Made by a program: the position numbers and the translations under genes. Below are positions 19,001-27,348 of a stretch of DNA of 64,000 nt, in pieces. The notes under the pieces were generated by a model, which had not been told where the DNA came from, did not search any database, and worked only from the letters and a program-made list of their open reading frames with translations. This stretch comes from an uncultured Muribaculaceae bacterium (lineage in GTDB: Bacteria > Bacteroidota > Bacteroidia > Bacteroidales > Muribaculaceae): contig CAJTME010000001.1 of NCBI GenBank assembly GCA_910577315.1, positions 186,001 through 250,000 of the forward strand. Reading direction: 5' to 3'. Position 1 is the stretch's first letter. Each line of letters opens with the position of its first letter.

Positions 19001-19632
19001 TTATCGGCAATGCACTTCCCCGTTACGAATACTCGTTCCGCCTTGGCGGTGCTTGGAAAGGATTCGACCTCGACCTCTTCTTCCAGGGCGTTGGCAAGCG
19101 CAACATGTGGGCTACCGGCTCTACCATCATTCCTATGGCCCAGAGCTCGCTCGGTACCTTCACCAACCTGACCGACAACTACAACCAGATATCCTTCAAC
19201 GAGGACAACACCAGCCCCGACTACGGTAAAATCACCAACGCCGTCATCTCTGACGACAACCACTACGCACGCCTGTACTCAGGTGCCGGTGGCGCCGGTA
19301 ACGTGGGTAACATCGGCAACGGCTGCTACAACTACTATCCCCAGAGCCGTTACCTGATGAACATGGCCTACCTGCGTCTCAAGAACCTCACCGTGGGCTA
19401 TACCCTCCCCGCTGAAATCACCCGCAAGGCTCTCATCCAGAAAGCCCGCATCTACTTCTCGGCAGACAACCTCTGCTTCCTCTACAACGGTGCGAAAAAA
19501 TATCAGCTCGATCCCGAAATGGTCAGCTCGGCTGGTTCAACCTCCCAGGGCTACAACGACGGCGTGGCATCATTCGGACGTACAATCCCCATGCAGCGCA
19601 TCTTCTCATTCGGCGTTCAAGTCACCCTCTAA
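16072..19632 (+). CDS. SusC/RagA family TonB-dependent outer-membrane transporter (pair 2)
   Basis: The 1186-residue protein has the same order as its neighbour: signal peptide (about 1-27), carboxypeptidase-regulatory-like domain, VAIGYGTQKKANLTGAV, plug (DVAKALQGAVPGLTI to SSAIYGSRAAFGVILVTTK) and a barrel ending IFSFGVQVTL. It is a paralogue of the first SusC: the first 130 residues differ at only a handful of positions, while the barrel and the extracellular loops have many substitutions and length changes, for example a longer loop near residues 345-360 (TTLPAGPGISTSPLRSS). That is consistent with selection for different ligands. It lies 19 bases ahead of its SusD partner. Substrate unknown. 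Confidence 0.95.
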   Translation: MRKHLFATLLLACGMPLTGNFAAFAAPEPQSQSQSVVTITGTVLDENNEPVIGASVVQKGVQGNAAATDFDGNFTLRVPAGSMLRISYVGYKPVEMAAKQGMMVYMQPTTEQLNELVAIGYGTQKKANLTGAVATVDVARTMDSRPATDVAKALQGAVPGLTITSANGSIEGNPTINIRGVGTLSNSHNSAPLIVVDGVPVEDMSFLNPEDIQDISVLKDASSSAIYGSRAAFGVILVTTKDAGKTDRVSVNYTNNFGWGRATVLPEFSNTVDNLRVAIADTRPGRDQEIFSMYYDEVLPFAERWQQQHGGKPYTNMVELHPFQSWDNVGDYWVIPDGATTLPAGPGISTSPLRSSRYLSYADWDVAKTLFQAAPTQKHNVSLEGSSGKTQYRLSFGYDAKEGLLKYSPDQLKRYMANASVSTQIFDWWKAGARFSFTDREYIAPNEARNPYQYMWRWPGFWENYGYIYDEEGNPLTFRNTIGIREESHKDKTTTTNTRMQAYMTFNPFKGFTLQTDFTYSLRNQNSDSAGVPYELWDNWFPGAHGIAYYQPYTQSTSYAAQSNYKDSMWAANVFGTYDVTFNEAHNLKVMLGWSAEQEEYRYFYARRNGLVDDNLPNINLTNSDNYTTSGTHTHRATTGFFGRINYDYKGIYLVELNGRYDGSSRFSANDQWAFFPSGSLGYRFSEENYFEPLKSWWSNGKLRASYGHIGNEAVGDNMFLSTVSRIANTSATGYTNWVNGNQLVTMYDMPTLVSSTLTWERIVTTDVGIDLGFLDNSINVGFDWYQRDTKDMLGPTSQLPAVLGTGTPYGNAGSLRTNGWELSINWNHSFGDADVYATFNIGDARTKITKWNNPNQLIYTYLPTLGNYTEGQYFGDIWGFETQGFFTMDDFTFVPGSQVVGDDGSITYTRGTYVPNKGVADQSSLQTGDFSYGPGDVRFVDQNGDGKINNGDPNMVDADGKPVAVGSIKNHGDLKVIGNALPRYEYSFRLGGAWKGFDLDLFFQGVGKRNMWATGSTIIPMAQSSLGTFTNLTDNYNQISFNEDNTSPDYGKITNAVISDDNHYARLYSGAGGAGNVGNIGNGCYNYYPQSRYLMNMAYLRLKNLTVGYTLPAEITRKALIQKARIYFSADNLCFLYNGAKKYQLDPEMVSSAGSTSQGYNDGVASFGRTIPMQRIFSFGVQVTL

Positions 19633-19651
19633 CTTCTTAATACCGACTTAA

Positions 19652-21364
19652 ATGAAAAAATCATATATCTTAGGGACCCTTGCCCTTGCTGCGATGTCGT
19701 TGACCGGTTGCGACGACTTCCTCAACGACAACCGATTCCCGCTTTCAGAACAAACCGCCAACGACGAGTTCTGGAACAATCCCGTAAACGTTCAGAATCA
19801 GGTCAACCGTTTCCTGAACGACTATGCCGGCTATGGAGACCGCTCATCCACAAATGGCACGTTCTATTTCTCGACCCTCTCGGATGACCAGTGCGGACGC
19901 CGCTCTTTCACAAACTGGACCTTCACCTCCGTTCCGGCATCATCCAGCTCGTGGAACGCCCCCTACGAGGAAATCCGTGGTGCGAACGAAGTCATCGAAA
20001 ATGTCGCAAAAAGCACTATGTCGACTGCCGACATCGAGAACTTCACCGCAATCGCCCGCCTGCACCGCGCCCGCAACTACTTCAACCTCGTCCGCCGCTA
20101 TGGCGATGTGCCCCTGATCAAGATTGTTCTTGATCCCACCAACGAGGCTGAACTCTTCGGACCACGCACTCCCCGTAATGAAGTCGTTGACTTCATCCTC
20201 GAGGATCTCGACTATGCCGCCGCCCACATGGCAGCCACAAGCTCAGCCACCACGTTCTCCCAGGACCTCGCAAAGGCTGTGAAACTTGAAGTATGCCTCT
20301 TTGAAGGCGCGTATGCCAAATACCATAAGAACGATGCCGCCCGCTCCAAGAAATATTTCGAGGAAGCCGTGAAGGCCGGTGAAGCACTTGCAGCCAAGTA
20401 CACCATCTGCGATGATTACACCAGCCTCTACAAGGCATTCAATGTTGACGGTGGTGGCTACAAAGCCCTCGCGTCCAATCCTGAAATCATCTTCTGCAAG
20501 AACTATGTTCAGGGTGTCTTCATGCACTCGCTCTGCGATTACAGCTCCGCTTCTGACGGCGTGGCCGGTATAACCCGCGACGCATTCGAAAGCTTCCTGT
20601 TCCTCGACGGACGTCCTGCCGCCAGCACCACCCTCGACAAAACCGACCTCGGTGTGCCCGAAGACGGTGGCCTCAGCATCGCCAACCTCCTTGCCGTACG
20701 CGACCAGCGCCTTGCCATGACCACCTATGACCACGTGCTCATGCCCGGTATGACCTTCACCGGTCCCAACACCGCCGCAATGTGGTCAATGACCGGCTAT
20801 GGCGTATCGAAGTACAACAACTTCACCGTTCCCGAAGCCGATGTCAACCAGGCCAACAAGAACTATGTCTGCGCACCGCTCTTCTGGGGTGCCCGCGTTT
20901 ACATCGGTGTGGCAGAAGCCAAGGCCGAGCTCGGAACCCTGGGCGATGCAGATGTCACCAAATACATCAAGCCCCTTTGGGACCGCGCCGGTATCGACAC
21001 CTCCAAACTTAACAAAGCTTGGCTTGAAGGCATGAATGACCCCGCCAACAACATGAACGTGTCCTCCCTTATTTGGGAAGTACGCCGCTGCCGCCGCTGC
21101 GAGCTCATGATGGACGATGACATCCGCTACTGGGACCTCATCCGCTGGCACCAGCTCGACAAACTCGACACCACTAAGAATCCCAAGATTGCCCAAGGCG
21201 CCAACGTTTCCAACTCGCCTGTCGCCGGCAGCGCACTCACTGGCAATTACCTGAACTGCACTTATGGTACTGGCCGCACATTCGAGGATAAATATTACTT
21301 CTATCCCCTGCCCTCCGACCAGTGCTCACTCAACACTGAACTCAATCAGAACCCCGGTTGGTAA
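19652..21364 (+). CDS. SusD/RagB family substrate-binding lipoprotein (pair 2)
   Basis: The 570-residue protein has a lipobox (MKKSYILGTLALAAMSLTGC, Cys20) and SusD hallmarks such as ARLHRARNYFNLVRRYGDVPLI, LIWEVRRCRRCELMMDDDIRYW and the C-terminal SLNTELNQNPGW. It should sit on the cell surface and cap the SusC barrel encoded 19 bases upstream. It shares most of its framework with the first SusD (for instance NRFPLSEQTANDEFWNNPVN against HRFPTDQQTDNPAFWENEIN), supporting duplication of the whole pair. A very long perfect hairpin follows the stop. Confidence 0.95.
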   Translation: MKKSYILGTLALAAMSLTGCDDFLNDNRFPLSEQTANDEFWNNPVNVQNQVNRFLNDYAGYGDRSSTNGTFYFSTLSDDQCGRRSFTNWTFTSVPASSSSWNAPYEEIRGANEVIENVAKSTMSTADIENFTAIARLHRARNYFNLVRRYGDVPLIKIVLDPTNEAELFGPRTPRNEVVDFILEDLDYAAAHMAATSSATTFSQDLAKAVKLEVCLFEGAYAKYHKNDAARSKKYFEEAVKAGEALAAKYTICDDYTSLYKAFNVDGGGYKALASNPEIIFCKNYVQGVFMHSLCDYSSASDGVAGITRDAFESFLFLDGRPAASTTLDKTDLGVPEDGGLSIANLLAVRDQRLAMTTYDHVLMPGMTFTGPNTAAMWSMTGYGVSKYNNFTVPEADVNQANKNYVCAPLFWGARVYIGVAEAKAELGTLGDADVTKYIKPLWDRAGIDTSKLNKAWLEGMNDPANNMNVSSLIWEVRRCRRCELMMDDDIRYWDLIRWHQLDKLDTTKNPKIAQGANVSNSPVAGSALTGNYLNCTYGTGRTFEDKYYFYPLPSDQCSLNTELNQNPGW

Positions 21365-21377
21365 TTACAACTGACCG

Positions 21378-21429
21378 AATAAAAATTACCGCCAGGTGGC
21401 TGATGCGCCACCTGGCGGTAATTTTTATT
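21378..21429 (+). terminator. Long perfect intrinsic terminator after the second SusCD pair
   Basis: A 23-bp perfect inverted repeat (21378-21400 and 21407-21429) with a 6-nt loop; the GC-rich core ACCGCCAGGTGGC is flanked by AATAAAAATT and its complement, giving T-tracts in both directions. It ends the SusD transcript; the right arm runs into the parC promoter. Confidence 0.93.
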
Positions 21430-21460
21430 TGCGACGTTTGGCGATTTTTTTGTAACTTTG
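21428..21460 (+). promoter_or_regulatory. Promoter of parC operon
   Basis: TTTG at 21428-21431 and TAACTTTG at 21453-21460 are separated by 21 bases, a good match to the Bacteroidetes -33/-7 pattern. The -33 element overlaps the T-tract of the preceding terminator. Confidence 0.75.
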
Positions 21461-21499
21461 GGGAATATTACCTTAAATGCCTCTAATTTACCCTGACCA

Positions 21500-24202
21500 G
21501 TGAGCGACGATATTGTAAACAACGACCCTGCCGACGGCGCCGCCGGGAATAAGCTTCCGGCCAAGCCATACTGCGACCCCAAGGATGTGGTGAAACACCG
21601 CCTCAGCGGCATGTTCCAGACATGGTTTCTGGACTATGCCTCATACGTGATTCTCGAGCGTGCCGTGCCCAACATCGAGGACGGTCTCAAGCCCGTGCAG
21701 CGCCGCATCCTCCACTCAATGAAAACCCTCGACGACGGACGTTTCAACAAAGTGGCCAACATCGTGGGCAACACCATGCAGTATCACCCCCACGGCGACG
21801 CATCAATCAACGACGCCCTCGTCCAGCTCGGCCAGAAAGACCTCCTTGTCGAGACGCAGGGCAACTGGGGCAACATACTCACCGGCGCCTCGGCCGCCGC
21901 AGGGCGTTACATCGAGGCCCGCCTGTCGCACTTCGCCCTCGACACACTCTACAATCCCAAGGTGACGGAATGGACCCTCAGCTATGACGGCCGCAAGAAA
22001 GAACCCGTGACCTTGCCGTCGAAATTCCCGCTGCTCCTGGCCCAGGGCGCCGAAGGCATAGCCGTAGGCCTGTCATCCAAAATCCTCCCCCACAACTTCA
22101 ACGAACTTATCGACGCATCAGTCGCATATCTGCGCGGCGAGAGCTTCACCCTGCTGCCCGACTTCGTCACGGGCGGTTTCATCGACGTGGCGCGCTACAA
22201 CGACGGCAAGCGCGGCGGCGCACTCAAGGTGCGCGCCAAAATCGAGAAAGTCGATAACCGCACCCTCGCCATCACCGAAATTCCGTTCGGCCGCACAACC
22301 GGCGCCGTCATCGACTCGATTCTCAAGGCATTTGAAAAAGGTAAGATCAAGATTCGGCGCGTCGACGACAACACCTCCGAGCATGCCCGCATCGTGGTTC
22401 ACCTGCTGCCGGGCACCTCGTCCGACAAGGCCATCGACGCCCTTTACGCTTTCACCGACTGCGAGGTGTCAATCTCGCCCAACTGTTGCGTCATCGTGGG
22501 CGACAAGCCGGAATTCCTCGGGGTCAGCGACGTGCTGCGCCACTCGGCCGACCGCACTGTCGCCATCCTTAAAGCCGAGCTCGAGATAGAACTCGGCGAA
22601 CTGCGCGAACAATTGCTTTTCGCATCGCTCGAGCGCATTTTCATCGAAGAACGAATTTACAAGGACAAGGAATACGAGGAAGCGAAAGACCTCGATGCGG
22701 CAAAAGCCCACATATACCGGCGCCTGGAACCGTTCACCGCCCAATTCACCCGCGAACTGAACGATGACGACATCCTGCGGCTGCTCGAAATCAAGATGAA
22801 ACGCATCCTGCGCTTCAACGTGTCGGACGCCGACCGCAAGATTGCTGAGCTCAAGGAAAAAATTGAGGAAAAGCTCGGCCATCTCGCCAACATCGTCGGC
22901 TATGCTATCGACTGGTACACGGCCCTCAAAGAAAAATACGGTCACGCATATCCGCGCCGCACCGTCGTGCGCGGCTTCGACTCCATCCAGGCCGCCACTG
23001 TGGCCGAAGCCACCGAAAAACTATACATCAACCGTGACGAGGGTTTCATCGGCACGGCGCTAAAACGCGACGAGAACGCCGAATTCGTATGCAACTGCTC
23101 GGACATCGACGACATAATCATCGTCTACAAGGACGGACGCTACAAAATAGTCAAGGTGCAGGACAAGCTCTTTGTCGACAAAGGCGTGCTGTATGTCAAC
23201 GTGTTCAAGAAAAACGATCTGCGCACCATCTACAACATCATCTACCAGCTCGGCAAGGGCGGCACCTACATGATGAAACGCTGCGCCATCACCGGCCTGA
23301 CACGCGACAAGGAATATAACCTCATCCCCGGCGACCCGGCGCCGGCCGGTTCACGCATCGTGTGGTTCTCGGCCAACCCCAACGGCGAGGCCGAGACTGT
23401 CAAGGTTGTGCTCAAACCGAAACGCGGCCTCAAAAAGCTACAGATTGACGTCGATTTCGCCGACATAAAGCCAAAAGGCCGTGGCGCCATGGGCAATATC
23501 GTCACCCGCAACGAAGTGCAGCGCTTCACACTCAAGAGCCGCGGCGTGTCGACCCTCGGTGGCCTGCAGGTGTGGTTCGACCCCGACGTGCTAAGGCTCA
23601 ACTACGAGGGTCGAGGCGACTACCTCGGCGAATTTCTCGGTGACGACCTCGTGCTCGTAATCACCCGCACTGGCGAATTTTACACAACTTCATTCCAGGC
23701 CACCAACCACTACGACGACAACATACTGCGCATCGAGAAATTCGACCCGTCGAAGGTATGGACGGCCATCCTCAACGACGCCGACCAGGGCTATCCCTAC
23801 ATCAAGCGCTTCAAGTTCGAGCCATCGGCGCGCCGCCAGCGATACCTCACCGACAACGAAAAGTCAACTCTCATCGCCCTCAGCGACTCAGCAGGCGCCA
23901 TGTTCCGGGTTGTGTTCGGCGCCCCCGACGACTTCCGCGATCCAATGGAGGTGGATGCCGCCGAATTCATCGGCACCAAGTCGTTCAAGGCCCGCGGCAA
24001 GCGTCTCACGACATGGGCAATCGCGTCGGTCGAGGAACTCGAACCCAAGGAAATCGAACTGGAAGCTGCCGATGCCTCCGGCGTCTCCGAACAGTCCGAC
24101 CCTGCCGAGTCAGAAGCCAGCGTCATCCCCGACCAGAGCGATGATGAACTGCGCGATGAAATAACAGGCCAGCAACGCATGTTTGACGATGAAGACCTTT
24201 AA
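21500..24202 (+). CDS. parC: DNA topoisomerase IV subunit A (ParC/GyrA family)
   Basis: The 900-residue protein is a type IIA topoisomerase A subunit. The winged-helix/breakage region has GLKPVQRRILHSMK, YHPHGDASINDALVQLGQ and the catalytic tyrosine Tyr137 in SAAAGRYIEARLS; C-terminal propeller blades follow. I see no GyrA box of the QRRGGKG type, and the divergent C-terminus with an acidic tail fits the ParC-like subunit of Bacteroidetes better than GyrA. The residue equivalent to GyrA Ser83 is Ala101. The reading frame starts with GTG at 21500; no ATG gives a full N-terminus. parE is not adjacent. The stop overlaps the DUF3316 gene by 14 bases. Confidence 0.9.
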   Translation: MSDDIVNNDPADGAAGNKLPAKPYCDPKDVVKHRLSGMFQTWFLDYASYVILERAVPNIEDGLKPVQRRILHSMKTLDDGRFNKVANIVGNTMQYHPHGDASINDALVQLGQKDLLVETQGNWGNILTGASAAAGRYIEARLSHFALDTLYNPKVTEWTLSYDGRKKEPVTLPSKFPLLLAQGAEGIAVGLSSKILPHNFNELIDASVAYLRGESFTLLPDFVTGGFIDVARYNDGKRGGALKVRAKIEKVDNRTLAITEIPFGRTTGAVIDSILKAFEKGKIKIRRVDDNTSEHARIVVHLLPGTSSDKAIDALYAFTDCEVSISPNCCVIVGDKPEFLGVSDVLRHSADRTVAILKAELEIELGELREQLLFASLERIFIEERIYKDKEYEEAKDLDAAKAHIYRRLEPFTAQFTRELNDDDILRLLEIKMKRILRFNVSDADRKIAELKEKIEEKLGHLANIVGYAIDWYTALKEKYGHAYPRRTVVRGFDSIQAATVAEATEKLYINRDEGFIGTALKRDENAEFVCNCSDIDDIIIVYKDGRYKIVKVQDKLFVDKGVLYVNVFKKNDLRTIYNIIYQLGKGGTYMMKRCAITGLTRDKEYNLIPGDPAPAGSRIVWFSANPNGEAETVKVVLKPKRGLKKLQIDVDFADIKPKGRGAMGNIVTRNEVQRFTLKSRGVSTLGGLQVWFDPDVLRLNYEGRGDYLGEFLGDDLVLVITRTGEFYTTSFQATNHYDDNILRIEKFDPSKVWTAILNDADQGYPYIKRFKFEPSARRQRYLTDNEKSTLIALSDSAGAMFRVVFGAPDDFRDPMEVDAAEFIGTKSFKARGKRLTTWAIASVEELEPKEIELEAADASGVSEQSDPAESEASVIPDQSDDELRDEITGQQRMFDDEDL

Positions 24203-25037
24203 AGCCCTCATCATCGCCGTAGCCCTCGCTGCGGCAAACACCGCCACCGCACAGCAGGACACGGTGAGGCCTGTATTGTCAGCCTACACCTTCGAAGCCG
24301 GCTCGGCTCACCTGTGCGACACATACCTGACGCCGCTGCGCTACTCGGGCTGGAACTTGGGCCTGGGATATGAACGCATGCAGGCCATGCGCTTCAATCC
24401 CCGCCGGTGGGTCATGCGCCTCGACGCCAGGGCGGACCTATCCCGCTCGCTCAATCCTGCCGGTAACGCCGAAATGTGGCAAATCGGCCTGCGTCCGTCA
24501 TGGAGCATGATGTGGCGCACTTCCCTGCCCCACGGCTTCACCATCGCCGCCGGCGGCAATGTCGGCGCCGACATCGGCGTGCTCTACCTCATGCGCAACA
24601 GCAACAACCCTGCATCAGCCCGCGCATCGGTCACCATCGGCGCCACCGGCATGGCCGTGTGGAACGGCCGCATAGGGCGCCTCCCCGTCACCCTGCGCTA
24701 CCAGCCCACCATCCCCCTCACAGGCGTCTTTTTCTCGCCTGACTATGACGAACTCTATTACGAAATCTGGCTCGGAAATCACAAAGGCCTGGCCCACTCC
24801 GCCTGGCCCGGCAACTTCTTCCGCCTCGACAACCTGTTGACCGCCGACCTGCGTTTCGGCGCCACAACCCTGCGGCTCGGCTACCGTTGTGAGGTGTTCT
24901 CCACCAAAACATCCGGCATCGTGACACGCGACATCACCCACTCCTTTGTCATCGGCATAGCCACCGAATGGCTGTCGCTGCGCTCAGGTTCATCCCGCAC
25001 TCCCGATGCCGCCATAATCTCTTCCCTCTATCAATGA
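24189..25037 (+). CDS. DUF3316 family outer-membrane-like protein
   Basis: The 282-residue product starts with a signal peptide (MKTFKALIIAVALAAANTATAQ) and resembles DUF3316 proteins of Bacteroides as I recall them: a conserved LCDTYLTPLRYSGWNLGLGYE near the N-terminus, a central NVGADIGVLYLMRNSNNPASARASV, and VTLRYQPTIPLTGVFFSPDYDELYYEIW. The alternating strands suggest a beta-barrel in the outer membrane; function is unknown. A TTG six bases upstream is also possible, but the ATG gives the clean signal peptide. It overlaps parC by 14 bases and the next gene by four (ATGA). Confidence 0.8.
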   Translation: MKTFKALIIAVALAAANTATAQQDTVRPVLSAYTFEAGSAHLCDTYLTPLRYSGWNLGLGYERMQAMRFNPRRWVMRLDARADLSRSLNPAGNAEMWQIGLRPSWSMMWRTSLPHGFTIAAGGNVGADIGVLYLMRNSNNPASARASVTIGATGMAVWNGRIGRLPVTLRYQPTIPLTGVFFSPDYDELYYEIWLGNHKGLAHSAWPGNFFRLDNLLTADLRFGATTLRLGYRCEVFSTKTSGIVTRDITHSFVIGIATEWLSLRSGSSRTPDAAIISSLYQ

Positions 25038-26050
25038 AACGCCTGCTTTCCATCCTTCTTGGCGCCATTGCCCTCGCCGGGTGCCACAGCATCGACAACT
25101 GGGACAACGACGCCCCCGGCAATTTCGACGCCCTGTGGGAAGTGCTCGACTCCCATTACTGCTTTTTCCAGGAAAAAGGCATCGACTGGGATTCGGTCTA
25201 TTCCGTCTACCGTCCCATGGTGACGCCGCAGACCAATGTCACCGAGCTATATGTCATCTGCACCGCCATGCTCGACGAGCTCCGTGACGGCCATGTGAAC
25301 CTCACAACCCCCTTCGCCACATCCTATTACAAAAACTGGTGGAGCGATTATCCACAGAATTACGACAGCCGTCTCGTCGAAGAACACTACCTGCATTTCG
25401 GCGGCCTCACACGCGGCGGAATCACCTATGCCATGCTGCCCGACAGCATAGGCTACATGCGCTACGGCAGCTTCTCGTACGGAGTGGGAGAAACCACCCT
25501 CGACTGGGCCTTCGCCCTGCTCTCGCCCTGCAAATCCCTCATTATCGACATCCGTGACAACGGCGGCGGCAGCCTGGCCGATGTCGAGACATTCTGCCGG
25601 CGCTTCATCAAAAGCCGCACCCTCGCGGGATACATAACACACAAAAGCGGCAGCGGCCACGGAGATTTTTCCGACCCCTACCCTTACTACTACGACCCGA
25701 TTGACCCGATGCGCATCGGTTGGGACAAGTCGGTGGTGATACTGACCAACCGCTCCTGCTTCAGCGCGGCCAATAATTTCGTCTCGTTCATGTCCGCGTT
25801 ACCCCAGGTAACCCTTGTCGGCGACCGCACCGGCGGCGGCTCGGGCATGCCGTTCAGCTCGGAAATACCATGCGGCTGGGCCGTGCGCTTCTCAGGTTCG
25901 CCAATCTACGATTCGGTAATGCACCTGACCGAAAACGGTATCGAGCCCGACATCCACGTCGACCTCGATCCCGAGGCCGCCCTCGACGGCATTGACACAA
26001 TGCTCGAAAAGGCCATTGAAGTCGCAAAAGAAAACGCGGTAAACAGCTGA
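25034..26050 (+). CDS. S41 family C-terminal-processing-like peptidase, lipoprotein
   Basis: The 338-residue protein begins with a lipobox (MKRLLSILLGAIALAGC, Cys17), so it is probably membrane-anchored in the envelope. A helical N-terminal part (FDALWEVLDSHYCFFQEKGIDWDSVY) precedes the S41 core: SLIIDIRDNGGGSLADVETFCRRF, then LTNRSCFSAANNFVSFM with the likely serine nucleophile, then GDRTGGGSGMPF. There is no obvious PDZ domain. Such proteins are frequent in Bacteroidetes and poorly characterised. The start overlaps the DUF3316 stop (ATGA). It is the last gene of the parC operon; a new promoter follows. Confidence 0.88.
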   Translation: MKRLLSILLGAIALAGCHSIDNWDNDAPGNFDALWEVLDSHYCFFQEKGIDWDSVYSVYRPMVTPQTNVTELYVICTAMLDELRDGHVNLTTPFATSYYKNWWSDYPQNYDSRLVEEHYLHFGGLTRGGITYAMLPDSIGYMRYGSFSYGVGETTLDWAFALLSPCKSLIIDIRDNGGGSLADVETFCRRFIKSRTLAGYITHKSGSGHGDFSDPYPYYYDPIDPMRIGWDKSVVILTNRSCFSAANNFVSFMSALPQVTLVGDRTGGGSGMPFSSEIPCGWAVRFSGSPIYDSVMHLTENGIEPDIHVDLDPEAALDGIDTMLEKAIEVAKENAVNS

Positions 26051-26086
26051 CAAACAACATCCATATTTACACTTTTTAACATCAGC

Positions 26087-26121
26087 TTGCTGCATTATTA
26101 CCTGCATTTTACTTATCTTTG
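26087..26121 (+). promoter_or_regulatory. Promoter of the CHASE2-caspase cluster
   Basis: TATCTTTG at 26114-26121 is a full match to TAnnTTTG; TTGC at 26087-26090 is a possible -33 element. It predicts a leader of roughly 40 nt before the CHASE2 gene and marks the beginning of a separate transcription unit. Confidence 0.75.
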
Positions 26122-26166
26122 CACAAAATTGGGGCTATGGGGATACCTTAGCCGAAGTTATTTACA

Positions 26167-27309
26167 ATGCAGCTCTCAAAACCTGTAAAAGCCGTCTGCA
26201 TAAGCCTTTTCGCTTTTGTACTGTCGATGGTGCTGATTCAACCTTTTTCAGCATCCACTGCCGCATTGTTTTCCTCGCCTGAGAAAAATGACTTTACCAT
26301 ATCGGATTTCTACAATATCGTTGCCGACGGACGCGACCTCGCCCATCTCGACGACAATATTGTCATCGTCAACCTCGACAACTCTGACCGAGCCGAGATT
26401 GCTGGGCTGCTCAACATGATTTCACTCTGCGGCCCGAAAGCCGTGGGGCTCGATGTCACTTTCGAGGACAGGCGCGAGGGCGATTCCCTGCTGTTGGAAG
26501 CCATCTCCATGACCCCGGCGCTGGTCCAGCCCATAAATCTGGTGCCCGTTCAGGGAAGCGACTCATTTGCCCTGGGCGGATATTCCTACTTCTACCGTCC
26601 GGGCGATGATGGATTTGCCAGTTCCGCGTTGCCCTCAAAATACGCCAACAGCACCATCCGCGAGTTCCGCACCGTCTTCCCCACCCGCGACGCAGGCAGC
26701 CTTCCGTCTTTCTCGCTCGCCCTGGCCCGCATCGCCGACCCCGACGCGGCCGCCGAGCTTGAACAGCGCGGCAACAAGCTTGAAGTAATAAACTACCACT
26801 CGCGCCGCTTCCGCTGTTACGAACCATCCGAGCTCATCGACCATGCCGAAGAGCTTGCCGGACGCGTCGTACTGCTCGGTGCCCTTCACGAAAAGGGCGA
26901 CCTCCATCCCACCCCGGTCAACTCAATGATGGCCGGCATCTTCATTCACGCAAATTCCCTGGCGACCGTGCTCGACCGTGCATACATGACCTCCACGCCG
27001 CGATGGCTGCAATGGCTCTTCGGCTTCCTGCTGTGCTATCTCGTCGTGTTCACTCATCTTTCACTGACCGTCCGAATAAAAGGCCTCGTACTGCGCATCC
27101 TTCAGGTAGGACTCCTCTACGCAACCGTACAGATAGGCTACTATATGTTCCTTATTCACAACGTCGTGATGGATTTCAGCTATGCCCTGCTGATGCTGAC
27201 TTTCGGAATATTCGCCTGCGACATCTGGAACGGCTTCGCCGCCATCTCAGACTGGTGCGTTGAAAAATATCGGTCTTTCAGGAAAATAAGACGCCCCACC
27301 ACAAATTAG
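26167..27309 (+). CDS. CHASE2 domain membrane sensor without output domain
   Basis: The 380-residue protein has an N-terminal membrane helix (about residues 8-27), a large extracytoplasmic CHASE2 domain (about 40-275) with IVIVNLDNSDRAEIAGLL, GPKAVGLDVTFEDRR and the signature VVLLGALHEKGDLHPTPVNSMMAGIFIHANSLATVL, then about three C-terminal membrane helices (280-360). CHASE2 normally senses an unknown extracellular signal and passes it to a kinase, cyclase or phosphodiesterase. Here only a short basic tail (EKYRSFRKIRRPTTN) remains on the inside, so any output must come from a partner. It is the first gene of the caspase/transglutaminase cluster. Confidence 0.85.
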   Translation: MQLSKPVKAVCISLFAFVLSMVLIQPFSASTAALFSSPEKNDFTISDFYNIVADGRDLAHLDDNIVIVNLDNSDRAEIAGLLNMISLCGPKAVGLDVTFEDRREGDSLLLEAISMTPALVQPINLVPVQGSDSFALGGYSYFYRPGDDGFASSALPSKYANSTIREFRTVFPTRDAGSLPSFSLALARIADPDAAAELEQRGNKLEVINYHSRRFRCYEPSELIDHAEELAGRVVLLGALHEKGDLHPTPVNSMMAGIFIHANSLATVLDRAYMTSTPRWLQWLFGFLLCYLVVFTHLSLTVRIKGLVLRILQVGLLYATVQIGYYMFLIHNVVMDFSYALLMLTFGIFACDIWNGFAAISDWCVEKYRSFRKIRRPTTN

Positions 27310-27348
27310 CAATCATCTCCCCAACCTCATATCAAATACCAATACCGT

